Positions 1 through 7,391 of a DNA stretch of 17,240 nt are shown piece after piece. The stretch's first letter is position 1, and the number at the start of each line of letters is the position of its first letter. A program made the translations under genes and the position numbers. Source of the DNA: Thermoanaerobaculia bacterium (GTDB lineage Bacteria > Acidobacteriota > Thermoanaerobaculia > Gp7-AA8); the NCBI GenBank assembly GCA_017883215.1, contig JADGOA010000032.1:1-17240 (forward strand), read 5' to 3'. A model generated the notes under the pieces. The model was given only the letters and a program-made list of their open reading frames with translations, did no database searches and was not told where the DNA came from.

Positions 1-23
1 GAACCCCGGAGGGGTGGAGCGCG

Positions 24-68
24 GCGAGGAATCCCCCGCCCGACCCGGGAGTGCGGGGGATCCCTCGC
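24..68. repeat. Imperfect inverted repeat (16-bp arms)
   Basis: The arm at 24-39 (GCGAGGAATCCCCCGC) is the reverse complement of 53-68 with 15 of 16 matches, leaving a 13-base loop. No T-run follows, so it is not a typical intrinsic terminator. It is the first of several palindromes that fill the 360 bases before hprK. It may be a dispersed intergenic repeat, but only one copy is visible here. Confidence 0.6.
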
Positions 69-129
69 TGTCCTGCGCCGCTCCGCGGCTTCGGCAGCTT
101 CTAATGACACGCGCCAAGCCCACCATCGC

Positions 130-197
130 GTAGGGGCGCGCAGCAGCGCGCCCGCAACTCTCGGTGGGGGCGCGGGCGCACTGCTGTGCGCCCCTAC
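130..197. repeat. 26-bp inverted repeat, GTAGGGGCGC type
   Basis: The arm 130-155 begins GTAGGGGCGC and pairs with 172-197 in 24 of 26 positions, around a 16-base spacer. Each arm is itself partly self-complementary, so nested hairpins are possible. No coding sequence is seen from 1 to 360; this element, the palindrome at 24-68 and the repeat at 308-338 account for much of it. A dispersed palindromic repeat is the likeliest explanation. Confidence 0.65.
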
Positions 198-307
198 ACG
201 AACGGGTCATTTCCGCTCCATCGGCGCTCTCGCCGTTAACCGGCTCGGGATGACAGGCTTATTGTCGTGCGCCATTCGGGCCTGCCACTCACCGCCAGCG
301 CGCGGCA

Positions 308-338
308 CCGGATCGCGGCGGGCGAGACGCCCGCACTC
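308..338. repeat. GC-rich palindromic repeat, copy 1 (half element)
   Basis: These 31 bases are identical to 12435-12465, and the 3' part also matches 10147-10169. The core GCGGGCGAGACGCCCGC is a 7-bp stem with a 3-base loop. This copy looks like only the right half of the composite elements at 10053-10170 and 12337-12466. It ends 22 bases before the proposed hprK start. An upstream ATG at 250 would translate through it, which argues against that start. Confidence 0.75.
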
Positions 339-348
339 GTTCTTCGCT

Positions 349-354
349 TACCAT
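349..354 (+). promoter_or_regulatory. Possible -10 box just upstream of hprK
   Basis: TACCAT matches four of six TATAAT bases and lies six bases before the GTG at 361, so a transcript would begin at or near the start codon. No recognisable -35 box and no Shine-Dalgarno sequence is present. The same arrangement is seen before parA and lptFG. Weak by itself. Confidence 0.2.
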
Positions 355-360
355 AGAGAC

Positions 361-1440
361 GTGAGCGATCAGCAGGAAGACTTCGTCCAGACCACCGTCA
401 GGACGCTACTCGGCGGCGAGCTCGGCGACCTTGCTCTGAAGTTGATCACCGGCGACGACGGCCTGGACCGGGTCATTCTCCGGCCGCGCGTGCAGAAGCC
501 GGGGCTGGCCTTCGCCGGCTACTACGAGTACATCAAGCCCTGGCGCGTGCAGATCATCGGTGCCTCGGAGACGAAGTACCTGCAGTCGCTGCCGCCCCGC
601 CTCCGCGAGAAACGGGTGCGCGACGTGGTGGCCCTGGACGTCTCCTGCTTCATCGTCACCAAGGGCATTCAGCCGGTCGAGGAGTTCAAACAGGAATGCG
701 AGAAGCGGTCGGTTCCGCTCTTCTCCACGCCAGCAATGTCCTCGACCACCATCACACGCTGCTCGTACTTTCTGGAGGAGAACATGGCTCCTCGGATCAC
801 GATGCACTCGGGCCTGCTCGATGTCTACGGGATCGGCGTGCTGCTCCTCGGCGACAGCGGAATCGGCAAGAGCGAGTGCGCCCTCGACCTGGTCTACCGC
901 GGGCACCGGCTCATCGCCGACGACATGGTCGTGATCCGGCGGCATCCGAACGACGTCCTGCTCGGCTACTCGAACGACCTGCTGCGCCACCACATGGAGC
1001 TGCGCGGTATCGGCATCATCGACATCAAGGACCTGTTCGGCGTGGCCTCCACACGCGACGTGAAGCCGATCGACCTCGTCGTGAAACTGGAGAAGTGGGT
1101 GGAGGGGACCGAGTACGACCGCCTCGGGATCGCCGGCGAGACGTACGAGCTGCTCGGCGTTTCCAAGCCGTACGTACGCCTCCCTGTGGCTTCTGGACGC
1201 AACCTCGCGCTCCTCGTGGAGATCGCCGCGCGCAACCACCTCATGAAGCTGCAGGGTTACGACTCGGCCCGCGCCTTCACCCAGAGAATCGACGAGATGA
1301 TCGCCAAGGAAGGAACGTCCGCCGTGCAGTCTCTCCCGTCGGTGCCACACGAAGAGGCCCTGAGCTCGGAGATTCGAAGCAGCAACACCCGGCAGATGCT
1401 GCAGCCGGACGTGCTGGACCGGATCCGACGACAGAGGTGA
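361..1440 (+). CDS. hprK: HPr kinase/phosphorylase
   Basis: HprK phosphorylates HPr on Ser46 with ATP or pyrophosphate and also removes that phosphate, linking energy state to PTS and carbon control in the cytoplasm. The 359-residue product has the N-terminal HprK domain, a P-loop GDSGIGKS at about 164-171 within the C-terminal kinase domain, the His in ITMHSGLLDVYG at about 149, and the family signature ELRGIGIIDIKDLFG at about 213-227. I chose GTG 361 because an upstream in-frame ATG at 250 would add an arginine-rich stretch encoded by the palindromic repeat, whereas 361 gives a family-like N-terminus (SDQQEDFVQTTVRTLL). The C-terminal 40 residues extend beyond the usual length of about 310-320. 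Its likely substrate, HPr with Ser46, lies 1.5 kb downstream. Confidence 0.95.
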   Translation: MSDQQEDFVQTTVRTLLGGELGDLALKLITGDDGLDRVILRPRVQKPGLAFAGYYEYIKPWRVQIIGASETKYLQSLPPRLREKRVRDVVALDVSCFIVTKGIQPVEEFKQECEKRSVPLFSTPAMSSTTITRCSYFLEENMAPRITMHSGLLDVYGIGVLLLGDSGIGKSECALDLVYRGHRLIADDMVVIRRHPNDVLLGYSNDLLRHHMELRGIGIIDIKDLFGVASTRDVKPIDLVVKLEKWVEGTEYDRLGIAGETYELLGVSKPYVRLPVASGRNLALLVEIAARNHLMKLQGYDSARAFTQRIDEMIAKEGTSAVQSLPSVPHEEALSSEIRSSNTRQMLQPDVLDRIRRQR

Positions 1441-1447
1441 TTGTGTC

Positions 1448-1536
1448 AGTTGCTGAGTTACTGAGTTGCTAAGTTGCTGAGTGGATCCTGCCACCACCAG
1501 TAACCTAGTAACTCAGAAACCCAGTAACTCAGAAAC
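1448..1536. repeat. Mirrored array of ~8-base units (AGTTRCTG)
   Basis: Between hprK and rapZ, 1448-1482 is a run of units such as AGTTGCTG and AGTTACTG. After a 16-base spacer, 1499-1536 carries the same kind of unit on the opposite strand (AGTAACTCAGAAACCC). The two halves can pair over roughly 33 positions with several mismatches, giving a long stem in the hprK-rapZ transcript. There is no T-tract and no ORF. The units differ from each other at single positions. Confidence 0.8.
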
Positions 1537-1545
1537 TCCGAGGTC

Positions 1546-2415
1546 ATGAAACGCCGCCCCGAATATCTGGTCATCATCACCGGCCTCTCCGGGTCCGGAA
1601 AGAGCTACGTCCAGTCGACGCTCGAAGATCTCGGCTTCTACACGTGTGACAACCTTCCGCTGGAGCTGATCGAGCCGTTCCTCGATGTGGTGGCCTCGCA
1701 CGAGGACGCCAACCGGATCGGAATCGTCGCGGACGTCCGTACGCACGATTTCGCCAATATCTTTCCGACGTTCTACCGCGAGCGCATCCAGAAGCTCGTT
1801 CCGAACGTGATCCTCATTTTTCTCGAAGCGAGCGACGAGGTCCTGGCCCGGCGCTATTCCGAGACCCGCAGGCCGCACCCGATGGCCAAAGGCCTTCCCG
1901 TCAGCGAAGCGATCCAGAGAGAAAGAGACGAGCTGCGCGAGGTCAAGGCGCTGGCTAATCTGGTGCTGGACACCTCGCAGTTCTCGGTCCACGAGCTGAA
2001 AGCCGACGTGGCCCGACGTTTCCAGCTGCCCGGCACCGAAGTGACGATGCTGGTGACGATCATCAGCTTCGGCTTCAAGTACTCGCTGCCGTACAACCTC
2101 GACCTCCTCTTCGACGTCCGATTCCTGCCAAACCCCCATTTTGTCGAGCTGCTCAGGCCGAAGAGCGGGCTCGACCCGGAGATCGTCGAATATCTCCACC
2201 AGCAGCCGCAGTACGGAGAGTTCTACGGCCGACTTCTGGACTTCGTCTCGTACCTCGCGCCGCAGTACCGCAAGGAGATGAAGAGTTACCTGACCATCGG
2301 CATCGGCTGCACGGGCGGCCGTCACCGGTCCGTCGAGATCGCCCAGCGGCTCGGCGAGGATCTGGCCGGCCAGGGATACTCGATCGAGATCGTGCATCGC
2401 GACGTGAACCGATGA
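1546..2415 (+). CDS. rapZ: RapZ-family nucleotide-binding protein (RNase adapter)
   Basis: This is a RapZ (YvcJ) family P-loop protein. In E. coli RapZ guides RNase E to the small RNA GlmZ and so controls glucosamine-6-phosphate synthase; in other phyla the role is less clear. The 289-residue length matches the family. Visible signatures are the Walker A motif GLSGSGKS at 13-20, FYTCDNLP at 31-38, DVRTHDF near 63, SFGFKYSLPYNLDLLFDVRF near 174-193, and the C-terminal GIGCTGGRHRSV near 252-263. ATG 1546 starts just after the mirrored repeat array; a GAGG is present but only two bases away, so ribosome binding is not clear. The order hprK-rapZ-EIIA-ptsH is a known conserved arrangement in Proteobacteria. 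The RNA-adapter role here is inferred from family only. Confidence 0.93.
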   Translation: MKRRPEYLVIITGLSGSGKSYVQSTLEDLGFYTCDNLPLELIEPFLDVVASHEDANRIGIVADVRTHDFANIFPTFYRERIQKLVPNVILIFLEASDEVLARRYSETRRPHPMAKGLPVSEAIQRERDELREVKALANLVLDTSQFSVHELKADVARRFQLPGTEVTMLVTIISFGFKYSLPYNLDLLFDVRFLPNPHFVELLRPKSGLDPEIVEYLHQQPQYGEFYGRLLDFVSYLAPQYRKEMKSYLTIGIGCTGGRHRSVEIAQRLGEDLAGQGYSIEIVHRDVNR

Positions 2416-2421
2416 GACAAA

Positions 2422-2491
2422 TGGGCAGTGGGCAGTGGGCAGGAGATTCCGCGGTCCTCTGTGCACTGCCCGCTGCCCCACTGCGCACTGC
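2422..2491. repeat. Mirrored array of 7-base units (TGGGCAG)
   Basis: Nearly three tandem TGGGCAG units occupy 2422-2442. After about 18 bases, 2461-2491 carries the complementary form with variants (CTGCCC, CTGCCCC, CTGCGC). The halves can pair with a one-base bulge. It lies between rapZ and the EIIA gene and has the same architecture as the array at 1448-1536, with a different unit. An upstream in-frame ATG for EIIA falls inside it and is rejected. Confidence 0.78.
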
Positions 2492-2515
2492 AGAATCCAG
2501 TATCATCACGCGCTC

Positions 2516-2520
2516 GGAGG
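2516..2520 (+). promoter_or_regulatory. Ribosome binding site deciding the EIIA start
   Basis: GGAGG is followed after ten bases by TTG at 2531. This, and the fact that the family N-terminus (IGALIVTHGN) begins right there, supports the TTG start over the ATG at 2435. A TATCAT at 2501-2506 could be a -10 box, but no -35 box is visible. Confidence 0.6.
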
Positions 2521-2530
2521 TAGTAACCCC

Positions 2531-2956
2531 TTGATCGGTGCCCTCATCGTCACGCATGGAAATCTGGCTTACGAGCTCCTCAAGGCCGCGCAAAAAATCG
2601 AATCGGACATCGGGACCATCGAGGCCGTTCCGTTGGAGTGGACCGACAGCGTCGACGAAGCGCGCGAAAAGATCCGGCTGGCTCTGGAGCGCCTGGGCAA
2701 GAACCGCAGCGTGATCATCTTCACCGACATGTTCGGCGGCACTCCGAGCAACATCAGCCTCTCCTTCCTCGAAGAAGGGCGTGTGGAGATCGTGACGGGC
2801 GTCAACCTGCCGATGATCGTCAAGTTCGGGATGCTCCAGCAGGGGGCCGAGGACGTTTCCATGCTGGCACACGTGATCGTGGAGAAGGGATCGAAGGCCA
2901 TCCGGGTGGCGTCGGATCTGCTCGCCGCCGAGCGGCGAGCGGGGGTGCAGGGTTGA
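2531..2956 (+). CDS. PTS EIIA component, mannose/fructose/sorbose family
   Basis: EIIA-Man-type proteins accept phosphate from HPr on a histidine near the N-terminus and normally pass it to an EIIB. The 141-residue product begins MIGALIVTHGN, with the phosphorylatable His at position 9, and has the family signatures FTDMFGGTPSN at about 64-74 and VTGVNLPM further on. Length fits a stand-alone IIA domain. The TTG start is supported by GGAGG at 2516-2520. The stop overlaps the ptsH start (TTGA), implying translational coupling. No EIIB, EIIC or EIID gene is in the window, so the usual acceptor is missing from view; a regulatory role is plausible but inferred. Confidence 0.92.
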   Translation: MIGALIVTHGNLAYELLKAAQKIESDIGTIEAVPLEWTDSVDEAREKIRLALERLGKNRSVIIFTDMFGGTPSNISLSFLEEGRVEIVTGVNLPMIVKFGMLQQGAEDVSMLAHVIVEKGSKAIRVASDLLAAERRAGVQG

Positions 2957-3222
2957 CGCAGCGCGACATAGAGATCAGGAACAAGCTCGGCCTGCATGCG
3001 CGCGCCGCGGCCAAACTGGTGCACATTGCGGCCCGGTTCAAATCCGACCTCAAGATCCGCAGGGGCGACGAGGAAGTGGACGCCAAGTCCATTCTGGGCA
3101 TTCTCCTGCTCGCTGCCGGTCGCGGAGCCGTCGTCACCGTCAAAGCGGACGGCGAAGACGAGTGCGACGCGCTCGACGCCATCGAGAAGCTCATCGAGGC
3201 GAAGTTCGACGAAGTAGAATGA
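2953..3222 (+). CDS. ptsH: Phosphocarrier protein HPr
   Basis: HPr receives phosphate from Enzyme I on His15 and passes it to EIIA proteins; HprK phosphorylates Ser46. Starting at TTG 2953, which overlaps the EIIA stop, the 89-residue protein places His exactly at 15 (KLGLHARAA) and Ser exactly at 46 (DAKSILGILLLAA). This exact numbering supports the start, and the length is typical for the family. A longer in-frame reading from 2638 overlaps EIIA and is rejected. The retained Ser46, together with hprK upstream, indicates a working regulatory switch. The next gene, ptsI, begins 17-116 bases downstream depending on its start. Confidence 0.93.
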   Translation: MTQRDIEIRNKLGLHARAAAKLVHIAARFKSDLKIRRGDEEVDAKSILGILLLAAGRGAVVTVKADGEDECDALDAIEKLIEAKFDEVE

Positions 3223-3338
3223 GCACAGGCAGCGCGTGAGTGCCGGGTCTTACGCCCGCCAGGCACGGCTGCTCGTCAGGACCGACTTTGCCACCGCCGA
3301 CCGACCGAGCCGCGAAAAGCTCCACCACGCGCAGCGAT

Positions 3339-5096
3339 GTGCGTACGTACAAGGGCATCGGCGTGTCTCCGGGCATTGCCATCGGCCGCGCCCTGATCAT
3401 CGAAACGCGGGTGGCGTCCATCTATCGGGTTCCCATCCGCGAGGAGGACGTTCAGTCCGAGGTGACGCGATTCCTCGAAGCGCTGGACAAGACGCGCGAA
3501 GAGCTTCTCGAGCTCAAGCAGAAGGTCAGCCGCTCCATGGGCGAAGAATACGCCTCGATCTTCGAGGCCCACGCCATGATCGTGACCGACGCCTCCTTCG
3601 CCGACAAGGTGGCGCAGAAGATCGAGTTCGAACAGGTCAACGCCGAGTGGGCGCTCTCGGAGGTCGAGGAGGAGCTGCAGGCTCGCTTCCAGAGTTTCGA
3701 CGACGAGTACCTCCGAGACCGCGTCGCCGACATCAAGGACGTCTCGGAACGCGTTCTCGTCAATCTACAGGGAATCGCACATCACGATCTTTCCGAGATC
3801 AAGCACGACGTCATCATCATTGCCGACGACCTGACGCCGTCGGACACGGTGCACTTCAACCGCCGGCCAATCGTCGGCTTAGTCACCGAAGGGGGCGGTC
3901 GCACCTCGCACACCTCCATCATCGCCAAGTCGTTGTTCATGCCCGCAGTCATCGGCGTGCCGCGCGTGACCAAGGTGGTCGACAACGACGAGACGATCAT
4001 CGTGGACGGCTACGAAGGCATCATCATCGTCAACCCCACGCCGGCGCTGATCGAGGAGTATCTGAGCCGCACCACCCGGCATGCCGAGGCCGAGAAGAAG
4101 CTCCTCGAGAACCGCGATGTTCCCGCCGTCACCAGGGACAGCATCCGCATTTCGCTGCAGGCCAACATCGAGCTGCCCGAGGAGCTCGACGACGCGGTGA
4201 AGTTCGGTGCCGAAGGCATCGGCCTGTACCGTTCCGAGTTCCTGTACATCTCCAAGTCGCCGCTGCTGCCCACCGAAGAAGAGCACTTCAACACCTACCG
4301 CATGCTGGCCGAAGCGGTGGCGCCGAACTGGTGCGTCATCCGGACCTTCGACCTGGGTGGAAAGAAGCTGGCCCGGGAGGTCATGGGCAGCAAGGAGGAC
4401 AACCCCGTCCTCGGCCTGCGCGCACTGCGGCTCTGCATGAAGCACCGCGACATGTTCAAGACGCAGTTGCGGGCGCTCCTGCGCGCCTCCGCGTTCGGAA
4501 AGATCAAGATCATGTTCCCGCTGGTCTCCGGAGTACAGGAGCTTCGCCAGGTGAAGACGCTCATCCGCGAGATCAGGAACGAGCTGGACATCGAGGGGAT
4601 CGCATACAACAAGGAGCTGCAGATCGGCATCATGATCGAAGTGCCGTCGGCAGCGATCATCGCGGACGTGCTGGCGACCGAGTCGGATTTCTTCGCCATC
4701 GGCACGAACGATCTGATCCAGTACTGTCTGGCCATCGATCGCTCCAACGAGAACGTCAGCTACCTCTACGAGCCGCTTCACCCGGCCCTGCTGCGCCTCA
4801 TCAAAGGCGTCATCGACGCCGGCAAGCGCGCCGGCATCCAGGTGTCGATGTGCGGCGAGATGGCCGCCGATCCCATCTACGCCACGGTCCTCATCGGCCT
4901 GGGCCTGGAGATCTTCTCCATGAACCCATCCTCCATCCCGATCGTGAAGAACGTCGTCCGGGCAGTGCGCTACCGCGACTGCAAGAGAATCGCGGATACC
5001 GCGCTGCTGAAGAAAACCGCGCAGGAAATCGAAGAGTACGTAATCGAGAGCGTAGCCATGCGATTTCCGGAAGGATTGGTCAACAAACCCGAATGA
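3339..5096 (+). CDS. ptsI: PTS Enzyme I (phosphoenolpyruvate-protein phosphotransferase)
   Basis: Enzyme I autophosphorylates from PEP on a histidine and transfers the phosphate to HPr. From GTG 3339 the product is 585 residues, close to E. coli EI (575), and begins MRTYKGIGVSPGIAIG, as is typical. The phospho-histidine motif GGGRTSHTSIIAKSLF places His at 191. The C-terminal PEP-binding domain shows GIGLYRSEFLYI, DFFAIGTNDLIQYCLAIDR and SMCGEMA, with the catalytic Cys at about 505. An in-frame GTG at 3240 would add 33 residues of low-complexity sequence; neither start has a clear ribosome binding site, so the start is uncertain. The stop overlaps the next gene (ATGA). Confidence 0.95.
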   Translation: MRTYKGIGVSPGIAIGRALIIETRVASIYRVPIREEDVQSEVTRFLEALDKTREELLELKQKVSRSMGEEYASIFEAHAMIVTDASFADKVAQKIEFEQVNAEWALSEVEEELQARFQSFDDEYLRDRVADIKDVSERVLVNLQGIAHHDLSEIKHDVIIIADDLTPSDTVHFNRRPIVGLVTEGGGRTSHTSIIAKSLFMPAVIGVPRVTKVVDNDETIIVDGYEGIIIVNPTPALIEEYLSRTTRHAEAEKKLLENRDVPAVTRDSIRISLQANIELPEELDDAVKFGAEGIGLYRSEFLYISKSPLLPTEEEHFNTYRMLAEAVAPNWCVIRTFDLGGKKLAREVMGSKEDNPVLGLRALRLCMKHRDMFKTQLRALLRASAFGKIKIMFPLVSGVQELRQVKTLIREIRNELDIEGIAYNKELQIGIMIEVPSAAIIADVLATESDFFAIGTNDLIQYCLAIDRSNENVSYLYEPLHPALLRLIKGVIDAGKRAGIQVSMCGEMAADPIYATVLIGLGLEIFSMNPSSIPIVKNVVRAVRYRDCKRIADTALLKKTAQEIEEYVIESVAMRFPEGLVNKPE

Positions 5097-5479
5097 GCAC
5101 AAACGAGGAGATGTTCCGCCTCCACGACATCCAGCGCGTGCCGAAGCCGTGGGGTTATGAGCTCATTTTTGCGAAGACCGGACGGTACGTCGGGAAGATC
5201 CTGCACATCAACCGCGGCGAGAGCCTCAGCCTTCAGTATCACCAGGTGAAGGAGGAGACCCTGTACGTGGTCAGCGGCGAGCTAAGGCTCACCATCGAAT
5301 GCGACGGCGACCGGCGTGAGCTCCCTCTGCGGAAGGGGGAGTCCTTCCACATCCCGCCGCGGCTCATCCACCGAATGGAAGCCGTCGCCGATACCGATGT
5401 CGCGGAGGTCTCGACGCCGGAGTTGCAGGACGTGGTGCGGCTGGAAGACCGATACGGGCGGGTTCCCGATTCGAAATGA
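5093..5479 (+). CDS. Cupin protein resembling the mannose-6-phosphate isomerase domain
   Basis: The 128-residue product matches the stand-alone type II mannose-6-phosphate isomerase cupin, the domain also found at the C-terminus of ManC. It shows KPWGYELIF at 18-26, SLSLQYHQVKEETLYVVSGE at 44-63, FHIPPRLIHRM at 85-95 and the closing VRLEDRYGR. Candidate metal ligands are His50, Glu54 or Glu55 and His93. The ATG overlaps the ptsI stop (ATGA). An alternative in-frame ATG at 5111 follows GAGGAG directly. Next to a mannose-type EIIA, isomerisation of mannose-6-phosphate is an attractive guess, but many such small cupins have other sugar-related roles. Confidence 0.85.
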   Translation: MSTNEEMFRLHDIQRVPKPWGYELIFAKTGRYVGKILHINRGESLSLQYHQVKEETLYVVSGELRLTIECDGDRRELPLRKGESFHIPPRLIHRMEAVADTDVAEVSTPELQDVVRLEDRYGRVPDSK

Positions 5480-6018
5480 AGACACCTCTCTGCGCTGTGC
5501 TCCTGGTCTGCGCGACCATCGCCGCCGGAGCGGCCGCCCAGACTGCGCAGCCGGCCGATTCGGCGCCGACTTCCACCGCTCCGCCGGTGCCGCACGACTC
5601 CCCCCTGGTGAAAGCGGCCAGAAGCTCCGGCGCAGCGCCGAAGATGCCGAAGAAGGTCATCACCAACAAAGACGTCAAGAAATCGAAAGGGAAGCTGACG
5701 GTGAAATCGCCGCCGCCGCTGCCGCCCGCTGCGACCACCACCAACGTGGAGACACGGACCCCCTCTGAGATCTCCGACGCGCAGTATCACGCCCGGAAAT
5801 CCAACGATGAGCGCACCGCCAGCGCGGAAAAGCGCGTGGACGAGTTGCAGAAGGATCTCGCCGCGATCGAGCAGGCCTATTACGCCGAGAAGGATCTGAA
5901 TCTGCGCGATGACGTCATTCAGAAACGGTTCGCGCAGACGAAAAGGCAGCTCGAAGCGGCGAGGAAAGAGCTGGCCGACGCACGCGACGCCGCCGGCGCG
6001 CCGGCCCCGAAACAATAA
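5476..6018 (+). CDS. Secreted coiled-coil protein of unknown function
   Basis: I do not recognise this 180-residue protein. Residues 1-21 look like a signal peptide (MKTPLCAVLL, a hydrophobic alanine-rich core, then AAAQ), so it is probably exported. The Cys at 12 lacks a good lipobox. Residues 22-95 are rich in Ala, Pro, Ser, Thr and Lys and probably disordered. Residues 112-172 are charged and predicted by eye to form a long helix or coiled coil (KRVDELQKDLAAIEQAYY and onward). The ATG overlaps the cupin stop, so it is cotranslated with the PTS genes. Function cannot be assigned. Confidence 0.8.
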   Translation: MKTPLCAVLLVCATIAAGAAAQTAQPADSAPTSTAPPVPHDSPLVKAARSSGAAPKMPKKVITNKDVKKSKGKLTVKSPPPLPPAATTTNVETRTPSEISDAQYHARKSNDERTASAEKRVDELQKDLAAIEQAYYAEKDLNLRDDVIQKRFAQTKRQLEAARKELADARDAAGAPAPKQ

Positions 6019-6029
6019 TCGGCCGGCGC
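5998..6029. repeat. Hairpin straddling the stop codon of the secreted protein gene
   Basis: GCGCCGGCC at 5998-6006 pairs perfectly with GGCCGGCGC at 6021-6029 around a 14-base loop that contains the TAA stop. There is no T-run, so it is only a weak terminator candidate. The 74 bases from 6019 to 6092 hold nothing else notable. Confidence 0.4.
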
Positions 6030-6092
6030 CGGTTCACTCTCCTGACTGCCGACCATCCGGCAACGGCCGCCGGCACGGCTCAGAGCCACCTC

Positions 6093-7391
6093 ATGGCAAA
6101 GACTTTCTTCATCGAGACCTGGGGCTGTCAGATGAACGATCTCGACAGCCAGCGCCTCAGCGGCGGGCTCAAGCTCCGCGGCTACCGCCGCGTCGAGAGC
6201 GAGCACGAGGCCGACGTCATCCTGCTCAACACCTGCTCGATCCGTGAGAAATCGGAGCAGAAGGTCTTCTCCCGCCTGGGCGAGCTGCGGCTCGTCAAGA
6301 AGAGCAGGGGAGAGGTGACAATCGGCGTCTGCGGATGCGTCGCCCAGCAGGAAGGCCAGCGGATCCTCGACCGCGCCCCGTGGGTCGATTTCGTCATGGG
6401 GCCCGGGAACGTCGGGAATCTCGACGCCGTCCTCGACGGAAGCGCATCGATCGCCATCGATTTCCCGGAGGATCGCACCTACGACTATCTCTCCATCGAC
6501 CGTTCCTCGGCGACGAAGGCATGGGTCACCGTGATGGAGGGCTGCAACAAGAACTGCACCTTCTGCATCGTCCCGACGACGCGAGGCAGGGAAGTGTCAC
6601 GACCGTTCGACGAGGTGGCGGCCGAGGCGCGCGCGGCGGTGGAGAGTGGGAGAGTGGAGATCGAGCTGCTCGGCCAGACGGTCAACGCCTATCGCTGTCC
6701 GGTTTCCGGCCGCGATTTCGGAACGCTGCTGAGCTCGGTGGCCCGCCTCGACGGCGTGCTTCGCCTGCGGTTCATGACTTCGCACCCGGCGGAAGTCAGC
6801 GATTCGATGATCGAGGCCATGCGCGAGCACACGAACATCTCGCGGTACCTGCATCTGCCGGTGCAGTCCGGATCCTCGAAGATCCTCCGCCGGATGAAGC
6901 GCCTCTACACGCGGGAGAAGTATCTGGAGATCGTCGGCCGGATTCGCGAAGCCGTACCGGAAATCCATTTTTCCACGGACGTGATCGTCGGCTTTCCCGG
7001 CGAAACAGAGGAGGACTTCCAGCAGAGCCTGAGTCTCGTCGAAGAAGTGCGCTACGGCTCGATGTTCGCATTCAAGTACTCGCCGCGACCCGGGACACCC
7101 GCGCTGAAGCTCGGGCAACCGGTGGACGACGAGGTGGCCTCGGAACGTCTGACCCGCCTCTTCGAGGTTCACGAGCGGATCAAGCGCCAGCGTCTGGAGT
7201 CATATCGCGGCCGCGTGCTGCCGGTTCTTTACGAGGGTCCCAGCCGCAATGATCCGGCCATGCTGGCCGGCCGGACGGACGACAACTGGGTGGTGAATTT
7301 CGTCGGCAATCGGGCCATGCCGCTCGGGAGTATTCTTGGTGTGCGTATCGATCAGGCGCAGCATCACACGCTGCGCGGGGAGGCAGTATGA
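6093..7391 (+). CDS. miaB: tRNA-2-methylthio-N6-dimethylallyladenosine synthase
   Basis: MiaB is a radical SAM methylthiotransferase that modifies i6A37 in tRNAs reading UNN codons. The 432-residue product has all three parts. The N-terminal methylthiotransferase domain has [4Fe-4S] ligands at about Cys12 (ETWGCQMN), Cys48 (LLNTCSIRE) and Cys82 (GCVAQQ). The radical SAM CxxxCxxC motif is in EGCNKNCTFCIVPTTRGRE, with Cys151, Cys155 and Cys158. A C-terminal TRAM domain starts near 370. LLNTCSIREKSEQKV favours MiaB over RimO and MtaB. No strong ribosome binding site is seen before ATG 6093. The stop overlaps the next gene (ATGA). Confidence 0.95.
   Translation: MAKTFFIETWGCQMNDLDSQRLSGGLKLRGYRRVESEHEADVILLNTCSIREKSEQKVFSRLGELRLVKKSRGEVTIGVCGCVAQQEGQRILDRAPWVDFVMGPGNVGNLDAVLDGSASIAIDFPEDRTYDYLSIDRSSATKAWVTVMEGCNKNCTFCIVPTTRGREVSRPFDEVAAEARAAVESGRVEIELLGQTVNAYRCPVSGRDFGTLLSSVARLDGVLRLRFMTSHPAEVSDSMIEAMREHTNISRYLHLPVQSGSSKILRRMKRLYTREKYLEIVGRIREAVPEIHFSTDVIVGFPGETEEDFQQSLSLVEEVRYGSMFAFKYSPRPGTPALKLGQPVDDEVASERLTRLFEVHERIKRQRLESYRGRVLPVLYEGPSRNDPAMLAGRTDDNWVVNFVGNRAMPLGSILGVRIDQAQHHTLRGEAV

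Noticed and set aside
250..360. Extended N-terminus of HprK from ATG 250
   Set aside because: It would translate the palindromic repeat at 308-338 into an Arg-rich segment not typical of HprK; GTG 361 gives a normal N-terminus.
1448..1536. Possible CRISPR array
   Set aside because: The units are about eight bases with no spacers, and the two halves are in opposite orientation; no cas gene is present.
3236..5092. Long open frame running from 3236 into the cupin, suggesting a fusion
   Set aside because: The upstream part is the wrong frame of ptsI. The cupin proper starts at ATG 5093, overlapping the ptsI stop.
3879..5102. 407-codon minus-strand open frame opposite ptsI
   Set aside because: High-GC shadow frame; the plus-strand frame has clear Enzyme I motifs throughout.
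5998..6029. Intrinsic terminator after the secreted protein gene
   Set aside because: Stable stem but no T-run, and miaB follows closely on the same strand; recorded only as a hairpin.
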